The notes beneath the pieces are model-generated. The model saw nothing but the letters and a program-made list of their open reading frames with translations. It was not told where the DNA came from and did no database searches. Source: Phycisphaerales bacterium (GTDB lineage Bacteria; Planctomycetota; Phycisphaerae; UBA1845; Fen-1342). From it: 64,000 nucleotides of DNA. The stretch lies in the NCBI GenBank assembly GCA_016716475.1, contig JADJWG010000001.1, positions 124,001 to 188,000 on the forward strand. Direction: 5' to 3'. Shown in pieces: positions 34,487-41,442 of the stretch. Position numbers and translations under genes: made by a program. Every line of letters begins with the position of its first letter. Position 1 is the stretch's first letter.

Positions 34487-34746
34487 CTGCCTCGGGTTGA
34501 TAGAGGCGCCCCCCGCCCCGAACCGCTGCCGGACCCCACCCGGCCCCCGCCCCGAACGACCCCGACCCGTGCCCCCGGCGGGCGTTCCTACCGGACCCGG
34601 CCGGCCGGTGTGCGGGGTCCCGCCGGCCGAGGGCGGAGGGCCACCACGAAGAGCGCGAAGAAAAGCAGAAGTCAGAAGGATGAAGTCAGAACGAAGAAGC
34701 CACCCCCCGCGCCCCACCGACACCCGCGGCCCGCGGCCGCCAACCC

Positions 34747-37116
34747 TCACTCCGCGGGCGGCAGTTTGTCCAGCCAGCCCTGCACCAGCGCGACCATTTG
34801 TGGCATGCCGATCTGTGCGAAAAGGTCGCGGGCCTTCGTCCACAGCTCCCGCGCCGCCTCCAGGTCGCCGCGGGTCTCGTAGACGATGCCGAGGTTACCG
34901 TGGGCGTTGGCGATTCCGTCGAGCCGCCCGAGGCGCTCATTGGTCTCTAGGGCCTTGCGGTACATTGCCTCGGCCTTTTCCAGGTCTCCTTGCGTCTGGT
35001 AGACAGTTCCGAGGTTACCGTACTGGTTGGCCATGCCCTCCAGCCGTCCGAGCTGCTCATTAATCTCCAGCGCCCGGCGGAACATTGCCTCGGCCTTTTC
35101 CAGGTCTCCTTGCGTCTGGTAGACAGTTCCGAGGTTACCGTACTGGTTGGCCATGCCCTCCAGCCGTCCGAGCTGCTCATTAATCTCCAGCGCCCGGCGG
35201 AACATGGCCTCGGCCTGCGCCAGGTCGCCGCGTATCCGGTAGACGATTCCTAGGTTGCCGTAGCTGCTGGCCACGCCCTCCAGCCGGCCGAGCTGCTCGT
35301 CGATCTCCAGCGCCTTGCGGTGCAGGGCCTCGGCCTGCTCCAGGTCGCCGCGCATATGGCGGACGATACCGAGGTTGCCGTAGTTGGCGGCCAAGCCCTC
35401 CCGCCGGCCGAGCTGCTCATTGATCTCCAGCGCTTTGCGGTGCATGGCCTCGGCGTCTTCCAGCTCGCCACGTACCCGGTGGATCACACCGAGACTACAG
35501 TACTGGTTTGCGAGGCCCTCGAGCACGCCGAGGCTCTTGAAGATTGCGAGTGCCTGGCGGTGCATTTCCGCCGCCTGCCCCAAGTCGCCGCGTGCGGCAT
35601 AGATCAGCCCGAGATTGCCATAGTGGCTCGCCATCCCCTGCTTCCGACCGAGCCGTTCGTCGATGTCCAGCGCGCTACGGTGCATGCGCTCAGCCTGCTC
35701 GAGCTCGCCGCGACAACGAAGAATCAGGCCGAGGTTCCCGTATGCGTTGGCAATGCCCTCCTGTCGGCCGAGCCGCTCATTGACTTCTAGCGCCTTGCGC
35801 TGCATCGCTTCGGCATGCTCAAGTTCGCCGCGTGTGTAGTAGATCAATCCAAGGTTTCCACAATCCGTCGCCACTCCCTCCAATCGGCCAAGGCGTTCAT
35901 TGATCTCTAGCGCATCTCGATACTTGGCCTCGGCTTCGGCGAGGTCACCGCGAGTCCGATGAATCAGACCCAGTTCGCCATACTCGTTCGCTACCCCGTC
36001 GAGGCATCCGTGCTGTCGGTAGAGTTCAAGCGCCTTGCGATGCATGACCTCAGCCTGATCTAGGTCGCCACGACTGTACAGGATAATGCCGAGATTCCCG
36101 TATTGGCGCGCCGCGCTCTCAGGACGCCCGAGTCTTTGGAAGCACTCAAGCGCCGCCCGGTGCAGCCGCTCGGCATGTATGAAGTCTCCGCGTGTTCGGT
36201 AGATTAGTCCGAGGTTGCCGTAGGCCACTCCCTTACTCTCCTCGCAATCCTGGCCAAGTGCTAGGACGCGTTCCAGCCAGCGCTGCGCCGACTGCAGATC
36301 GCCCCGCAGGAAATGAATGCGGGCAAGGCGGTTGACTGCATCGAGGTCGTCCGGCAAAAGTTTGAGGATCGCCGTCACTTGCTTCTCCGCCTCGTCGATG
36401 TTGCCGCGCAGGTACGCCACGGCCGCGATCTCCCGGCAGCGCTGCACGTAGTCTTTCGCAAACCGCTGGTACTGGGCTTCCTGCCGATCCGCATCCGCGA
36501 TCAGGGCGGCTTCCAGCTTCGCCGGGTCGCCGGAGGCCCGGGCCTCCTCGATCGCCGCCGTCGCGCCCTCATCGCCGCCGCGGGCGAGTTCTTCCACGCG
36601 AGCCACCGCGGCAGTCAGTTCGTTCCGCATCGATTCGCTTTCGTTGCGGAGACCTGCGAGTTCGCCTGCCACTTCCGCGCGACCCAGGGCGCGCCCGTGC
36701 TCCCTGGCTTCCTGCACCAGCTTGTCCACGATCTCAAGCGTCAGCGGCGAGGGTGCGGTTGGCACCGGCGAACAGTTTGAGCTTGCGGGCGGCGGGCGGT
36801 GCCAGAGAAAGTGCAGAACGAGGGCGACGATGCCCGCCAACGCGAGTGGTAGCGAGAGCGCCCAGCGCGAGTCCACCGTGCTGAACTCGCCGCTACCCAC
36901 GTCGGGCAGGTCGAACTTGAAATGAAACGCGGGAAACCAGCTTCCGATCGCAAGCGGGACGAGGCATATCCACGCGAGGCGCAGGTACGGCCGGCGCCAC
37001 CACCACACCAGCCAGACTGCACCGACGAGCAGGAGCCCGACCAGCAGCGCTACGCCGATCGTGCGGAACTGCTCGATGAAGGCGAGCAACCCCAATTCCC
37101 ACCGCGACGTGAACAT
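34747..37116 (-). CDS. Large membrane-anchored TPR protein
   Basis: A 789-residue protein with two to three N-terminal membrane helices (about 15-37, LLVGLLLVGAVWLVWW and LAWICLVPLAIGSW; and 78-100). Then comes a coiled-coil-rich segment (about 125-190, EAREHGRALGRAEVAGELAGL), and roughly thirteen 40-residue TPR units of the pattern YGNLGLIYRTRGDLEQAEAMHRKALEINERLGRLEG. Two neighbouring units are identical at DNA level. The architecture suggests a large protein-interaction scaffold facing the cytoplasm. The ATG at 37116 was chosen; a GTG at 37155 would add 13 residues. No partner gene is evident; a NERD remnant lies upstream. Confidence 0.9.
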   Translation of the reverse strand: MFTSRWELGLLAFIEQFRTIGVALLVGLLLVGAVWLVWWWRRPYLRLAWICLVPLAIGSWFPAFHFKFDLPDVGSGEFSTVDSRWALSLPLALAGIVALVLHFLWHRPPPASSNCSPVPTAPSPLTLEIVDKLVQEAREHGRALGRAEVAGELAGLRNESESMRNELTAAVARVEELARGGDEGATAAIEEARASGDPAKLEAALIADADRQEAQYQRFAKDYVQRCREIAAVAYLRGNIDEAEKQVTAILKLLPDDLDAVNRLARIHFLRGDLQSAQRWLERVLALGQDCEESKGVAYGNLGLIYRTRGDFIHAERLHRAALECFQRLGRPESAARQYGNLGIILYSRGDLDQAEVMHRKALELYRQHGCLDGVANEYGELGLIHRTRGDLAEAEAKYRDALEINERLGRLEGVATDCGNLGLIYYTRGELEHAEAMQRKALEVNERLGRQEGIANAYGNLGLILRCRGELEQAERMHRSALDIDERLGRKQGMASHYGNLGLIYAARGDLGQAAEMHRQALAIFKSLGVLEGLANQYCSLGVIHRVRGELEDAEAMHRKALEINEQLGRREGLAANYGNLGIVRHMRGDLEQAEALHRKALEIDEQLGRLEGVASSYGNLGIVYRIRGDLAQAEAMFRRALEINEQLGRLEGMANQYGNLGTVYQTQGDLEKAEAMFRRALEINEQLGRLEGMANQYGNLGTVYQTQGDLEKAEAMYRKALETNERLGRLDGIANAHGNLGIVYETRGDLEAARELWTKARDLFAQIGMPQMVALVQGWLDKLPPAE
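34962..35205. repeat. Exact 120-bp tandem duplication inside the TPR gene
   Basis: Bases 34962-35085 equal 35082-35205 without a mismatch (124 bp at a 120-bp period), exactly one 40-residue TPR unit. Confidence 0.9.
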
Positions 37117-37180
37117 GCGAGTACTGTACGGTGAACTCGCCTGAGGCGGCAACACGCCTGCGAGACACTTACGATGCAGG

Positions 37181-37633
37181 CTACTCCCGCCCGTGCCGCG
37201 CGATCGCCGCGGCGATGCGCTCGACCGCCTCGCGCTTCAGGACAGTCGGCTCGCGGCGAATGAAACTCGGCAGCGCCTTCGGGCTCAGCACCCACACCGA
37301 CACGCCACGCGGCTGCGGCTCCACGAACCAGCCCGGAAACAGCACCACCGGCCGGATCGGCGGCGTGAGCCCGGTCTCCACCTGGATGATCTCCCGCACG
37401 CGGTCGGTCAGCGCGTGCACCTGGCGGATGGGGTCGCGGTCGGGCTCGTGGCCGTCGACGCGGATGCGCTGGCCGTTGTACGTCACATGAACATCGCGAC
37501 ACACCACGCACTTTGAGCGCGACTTCGTCTCGATTACGTACACAGCCGTCAACGCCGCTGCGGCAGAGTTGCCCCCCAGAATAGCCGGGGTGGCGGCGAT
37601 TCGAAGCATTGATTGCGTGGGCGCAGGCGGCAT
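37181..37633 (-). pseudogene. NERD-domain remnant, N-terminally truncated
   Basis: The frame carries the second half of a nuclease-related (NERD) domain: VYVIETKSRSKCVVCRDVHV (E-x-K catalytic pair) followed by TYNGQRIRVDGHEPDRDPIRQVHALTDRVREI and RPVVLFPGWFVEP. NERD proteins normally begin with a Asp-His-containing strand (iDHvvv) before this, and that part is missing; the upstream residues look random. A frameshift or deletion at the 5' end is likely. It could be an active short gene, but loss of a catalytic Asp argues against that. It lies upstream of, and codirectional with, the TPR gene. Confidence 0.55.
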
Positions 37634-37648
37634 GGAGGTATCGGCAAG

Positions 37649-38692
37649 TCAGCGAAGCGGGCGGAGCGTTTTGGAGCGGCGGTGTTCCATCCACCGCGCC
37701 AGCCGCTGCAGGTCTTTAACGGAATCGGTTTCATCCACGATTTCACGCCCAAGCAGCGTCTCGATCACATCCTCGAGCGTGATGATGCCCTCGATGCCCC
37801 CGTGCTCGTCGACCACCGCGGCGATATGCGCGTGCTTCACCAGCAGCTGATCGAGGGCATCCGCGACCGAGGCCAGTTCCGGCAGGATGAGAATCGGGCG
37901 CTTGAGCGTTGTGAGCGGCTCGTCGCCACGGCCACGGCCGGCAGCCGTCATAATGTCGTAGCGCGTCACGTAGCCGACAATGTTCTCGATCGTGCCCTCG
38001 TAGATCGGGACGCGCGAGTAGCGAATCGGCGGTTGCATCTGGGCGGCAGCACCGATGGTTTCGGTGGCGGGTAAGGCGAACAGGACCACGCGGGGCGTCA
38101 GGATTTCATTCAGCCGGACGCTTTCGAGGGACATGACGTTGGTCACCACTCGGAGGTCGCGCTCGCGCAGGGCGCCGGCCCTGTGTCCCAGACGGACGGT
38201 CGCAAGGACCTCGAACCGGCTGATGCGATCATGGTGGCCCTGGTGCCCGATCAGGCGGTTCAGCCATTCGAGCGGTACGATGAGCGGCAGGCAGAGTACG
38301 ATCATCGCGCGCGTGGTGTACGCGGTAATGCCCACCAGCCGATCGGCATGCACGGCACCGAGCGTCTTGGGGATGATTTCGCTCAGGACCAGGATGGCCA
38401 GCGTCATGACCGCGCTCGCCACGCCCACGGCCGCATCGCCGAACGTCATGGCCGCTTGCGCGCCAACGCCGGCCGCGCCGACCGTGTGGGCGATCGTGTT
38501 GAACGTGAGAATCGCCGCCAAGGGCCGTTCGATGTTGTCCTTGAGTCCCTTCATGCTCAGGCCCGCGGGCGAACCCTGCGCCACGAGCGCTTCGACGCGG
38601 CTGCGTGGCAGACTGAGCAGCGCGGCTTCGAGCAGAGAACAGAGGAAGGAAACGCCGATCGCAAGCACCGCGTAGACGAGCAGGAGTGTCAT
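37649..38692 (-). CDS. CNNM/CorC-family transporter (DUF21 plus CBS pair)
   Basis: A 347-residue membrane protein like the hemolysin-C/CorC and CNNM group, linked to Mg2+ and Co2+ handling. Residues about 1-190 form the DUF21 transmembrane domain with LLEAALLSLPRSRVEAL, FNTIAHTVGAAGVGA and LSEIIPKTLGA (conserved in the family). Two CBS motifs follow: RYSRVPIYEGTIENIVGYV and HIAAVVDEHGGIEGIITLEDVIETLLG. The C-terminal CorC_HlyC domain appears absent, so this is a short form. ATG 38692 is preferred over the TTG at 38713. No operon partner. Confidence 0.88.
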   Translation of the reverse strand: MTLLLVYAVLAIGVSFLCSLLEAALLSLPRSRVEALVAQGSPAGLSMKGLKDNIERPLAAILTFNTIAHTVGAAGVGAQAAMTFGDAAVGVASAVMTLAILVLSEIIPKTLGAVHADRLVGITAYTTRAMIVLCLPLIVPLEWLNRLIGHQGHHDRISRFEVLATVRLGHRAGALRERDLRVVTNVMSLESVRLNEILTPRVVLFALPATETIGAAAQMQPPIRYSRVPIYEGTIENIVGYVTRYDIMTAAGRGRGDEPLTTLKRPILILPELASVADALDQLLVKHAHIAAVVDEHGGIEGIITLEDVIETLLGREIVDETDSVKDLQRLARWMEHRRSKTLRPLR

Positions 38693-39141
38693 CGAACGTG
38701 TTACCGTGAGCAACCATGCGCCCGCACGTGACTACGACCCGGCCGAGGCGTTGGTTTGTACGAGGGAACGTAGCGTGCGCCCGCGCAGGCGTCAATCGGT
38801 GCATGTTACGGGGGGCGCGCTGCGGGTGTCCTCCTGTATGCAGCAGAGGCGAGTGGACATGAAAGGAGAGGGCCTGAGAAGGCACTCGCCCAAAGGCGGG
38901 CGCGGCGCGCGGACTTGAGAGCGCTGCCGCACTATTCGTCCGCCCTCCCAAGCGACGGGATTGCCGCCAGGGTACCGGCCGAGTGGGTGAGGCAAGGCAT
39001 GATCCCCACCGCTCATCGTCGCGCACCCAGGGCCGCGCGGGAGGAAATCGGCTGCGATACCGGTCACCATCGGCTAGACTGGTCGGGAAACTACCGGAAG
39101 CGCCACGGCCATCCGCAACTGGGAGAGACGTGGGACCGAGC

Positions 39142-39873
39142 ATGAATCCATGGCAACAGTTCTTCGATCGCTACGCAGAGAATTATGACGACGAGGTCTT
39201 CACGAAGAATACCGACGCCGAAGTCGAGTTCATCCTCCAACAGACCACCCTGCCGGCCGGGTCAGCGTTCCTCGACCTGGGGTGTGGTACCGGTCGCCAT
39301 AGCATTCCGCTGGCGCAGCGCGGCTACCGGGTGACCGGGGTAGACTTCTCGGCGGGCATGCTCGCGGTGGCAGCGCAGCGGGCCCAACGTGTCGGCGTAG
39401 AGGTCGAGCTAGTCCTTTCGAACGTGAAGGACTTCGTGCGCTGCGCAGCGTTTGATGCGGTCATCTGCCTGTGCGAAGGCGCGCTGTGCCTGCTCAACAA
39501 CAACGAGGATCCCCTGCGGCACGACTTGGTTATTCTCCACAACATCCACACCGCGCTGAGACCGGGCGGTGTTGTAATTCTGAACGTACTCAGTGCCCTG
39601 CGCGCCGCACGGGCGGCCACCGAGCAGAGCATCCACGACGGTCGATTCGACCCGCTGACGATGACCGAGCAAAGTGACGTTCATGACTTGCTGCCCGATC
39701 TGCCGGCGGCGGAGAGGATGCGTGAACGCTATTACACCGCGCCGGAGCTGCGGCGCATGGCAGAAGACGCCGGCCTGCGCGTCGCGGGCATTTACGGCGG
39801 CACGGCCGGAAACTGGGGCCTGCGTCCAATCCGCCTGGACGACTACGAACTGATGCTGATCGCCACGAAGTAA
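39142..39873 (+). CDS. Class I SAM-dependent methyltransferase
   Basis: A 243-residue methyltransferase. Motif I is FLDLGCGTGRHSIPLAQRG, motif II VTGVDFSAGMLAVAAQRA, and CLCEGALCLL with GGVVILNVLSALRAAR follows the usual post-motif region. The C-terminal end (RYYTAPELRRMAEDAGLRVAGIYGG) fits small-molecule methyltransferases such as the UbiE-like group, but the substrate cannot be inferred. The ATG at 39142 starts the conserved MNPWQQFFDRYAENYDDEVF segment. The 449-base gap 38693-39141 before it shows no gene. It converges on the PEP-CTERM gene. Confidence 0.85.
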   Translation: MNPWQQFFDRYAENYDDEVFTKNTDAEVEFILQQTTLPAGSAFLDLGCGTGRHSIPLAQRGYRVTGVDFSAGMLAVAAQRAQRVGVEVELVLSNVKDFVRCAAFDAVICLCEGALCLLNNNEDPLRHDLVILHNIHTALRPGGVVILNVLSALRAARAATEQSIHDGRFDPLTMTEQSDVHDLLPDLPAAERMRERYYTAPELRRMAEDAGLRVAGIYGGTAGNWGLRPIRLDDYELMLIATK

Positions 39874-39993
39874 CCACTTGCAAGGGCTGGCGGAGGTGTG
39901 GCGAGGCAAGCGTTGTGCGTAACGCGGCCGGGGAGCTATATGAGCGGGCACGGTACGTCGCTGCTATTGCGGTACACGGCCCCACGGTGCTCG

Positions 39994-40722
39994 TCAGCCA
40001 CGTGGGCGCAGCACGGTCGCCAGGAGGAGCAGTAGCGCGAACGTCGCCGGTTCGGGGATGACGCGCGTCGCGACGAGTTGGCCCTGGAGCCGCGTCTGGA
40101 CGGAATTCCAGTACGTCACGCCGCTGATGATGAACACATCCACCGGAAGCACCAGCGTCTCCGTGCTGCCCGACTGGGTGAGTGAAACCGGTCCGGCGGC
40201 GGTGTTGCTCGCGAAGTTGGCGGCGAGACTGTAGGCCTCCTCAAGGAGGAAGGGCGTGTGGGCCATGCTAGCCGGGCCATAGCGAATCGGCGCGGTCAGC
40301 GGTGAACCATGTGTCGCGCTGCCGGACGGCAGCTCGAGCGCGATGTCGAAGAACCGGTTGGCGGCTGACCCGTTGAGCGCGAACGTCATGGCGCCAAAGA
40401 CATCGACACCCGGCCCCGGGGGATCGAACGCCGGCAGGGGATGCTCAAGACCAACGATATGGCTCGTACCGGCAAAGGAAAGCGTCGAGTCGACGAGGTC
40501 GCCGGTGATCTGTCCGCCAAAATGTGCAATTCGAGACCCGGCGCCCTGGTCGCCGAAGCCGAAGTACGAGTTATTCCAGCCAACGTACGCACCGCCCGTG
40601 AGCTCAAGGAAGCTCTGCTGTGGATCTAGCTGATAGGTCACCATTTCAGCCGATGCGGGGACGAGCAGCACGAACAAGACGATTGTCGAAACGGCCGCGC
40701 TGCGGGCAAACCGGGTGGACAT
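39994..40722 (-). CDS. PEP-CTERM sorted exported protein
   Basis: A 242-residue exported protein: signal peptide MSTRFARSAAVSTIVLFVLLVPASA and a C-terminal PEP-CTERM tag VIPEPATFALLLLLATVLRPRG (Pro-Glu-Pro, hydrophobic helix, basic end). The tag is recognised by exosortases, which anchor or release such proteins. The middle is Gly/Ser/Leu-rich with beta-type strands (TYQLDPQQSFLELTGG). No exosortase gene is in the window. The ATG at 40722 has GAGGAG upstream. It lies divergent from the ECF sigma gene (105 bases between starts), so both share one intergenic region. Confidence 0.88.
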   Translation of the reverse strand: MSTRFARSAAVSTIVLFVLLVPASAEMVTYQLDPQQSFLELTGGAYVGWNNSYFGFGDQGAGSRIAHFGGQITGDLVDSTLSFAGTSHIVGLEHPLPAFDPPGPGVDVFGAMTFALNGSAANRFFDIALELPSGSATHGSPLTAPIRYGPASMAHTPFLLEEAYSLAANFASNTAAGPVSLTQSGSTETLVLPVDVFIISGVTYWNSVQTRLQGQLVATRVIPEPATFALLLLLATVLRPRG

Positions 40723-40792
40723 CTGGCACTCCTCAGGGCGTCGGTGGGCCACAAACCACGCGTACTGGGACCATCCCGACGTGCGTTCGGCC

Positions 40793-40821
40793 TTGGATGA
40801 CGCACGGAGATATGCGATAAT
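40793..40821 (+). promoter_or_regulatory. Predicted promoter giving a leaderless ECF sigma transcript
   Basis: TTGGAT (40793-40798), 17-base spacer, GATAAT (40816-40821). The expected start, 7 bases after the -10, coincides with the A of the ATG at 40828. Confidence 0.5.
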
Positions 40822-40827
40822 TCCGGG

Positions 40828-41424
40828 ATGGGCGTGCAAGAATTCTCCGGGCCGGAGAATCCGAATCACGGTCACGAGTCCGCGCCGGCGTTATCCGGCG
40901 AAAGCGGGGCGCTGTTTCCACATATCTATACGCAGTTGCGCGACCTTGCGCACCGCAAGATGGCCCAGGAGTCGCGCGGGCTGACATTGCATACGACCGC
41001 CCTGGTTCACGAGGTCTATCTGCGCCTCAGCAGCGACCCGGACGTACGCTGGGAAAATCCGCGGTATTTCTACGCCGCCGCCGCCGAGGCCATGCGCCGT
41101 ATCCTGATCGAGCGAGCTCGCCGTTACGCGACTACCAAGCGCGGTGAGGGCCGCCGCCGGGAATCCCTGGAGCAGGTGGACGAGGCAGGGGCCGCTGTGG
41201 CCGAGACGACCGACCCGGCTGCGTTGCTGTCGCTGGACGAGGCCCTGACGGAGTTGCGGACCTTCGATCCGGACCTGGCCGAGGTGGTCATGCTGCGGTT
41301 CTTCGCCGGTCTGACGTTTGAGGAGGTCGCGGCCACGCTCGGGCGCTCGCTCCGGGCGGTGAAATATGACTGGTCGGTTGCACGCGCCTGGCTCCTGCGA
41401 CGCATAGAACCAAGAGGCGCCTGA
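40828..41424 (+). CDS. ECF-subfamily RNA polymerase sigma factor
   Basis: A 198-residue sigma factor of the planctomycete-rich ECF group (TIGR02999-like). Region 2 is around LFPHIYTQLRDLAHRKMAQE and LHTTALVHEVYLRLS, then NPRYFYAAAAEAMRRILIERARR. Region 4 is LAEVVMLRFFAGLTFEEVAATLGRSLRAVKYDWSVARAWLL. Members are typically encoded next to a Ser/Thr kinase, and the kinase here starts 18 bases after this stop. There is no SD before the ATG and a promoter abuts it, so translation may be leaderless. It probably controls its own operon or envelope genes; target genes cannot be read from here. Confidence 0.92.
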   Translation: MGVQEFSGPENPNHGHESAPALSGESGALFPHIYTQLRDLAHRKMAQESRGLTLHTTALVHEVYLRLSSDPDVRWENPRYFYAAAAEAMRRILIERARRYATTKRGEGRRRESLEQVDEAGAAVAETTDPAALLSLDEALTELRTFDPDLAEVVMLRFFAGLTFEEVAATLGRSLRAVKYDWSVARAWLLRRIEPRGA

Positions 41425-41442
41425 TGCCGGAGGTGCGATGCG

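Noticed and set aside
33722..34843. 373-codon minus-strand frame across the tandem repeats
   Set aside because: It is a translation of GC-rich repeats into Arg/Pro/Thr-rich sequence with no fold.
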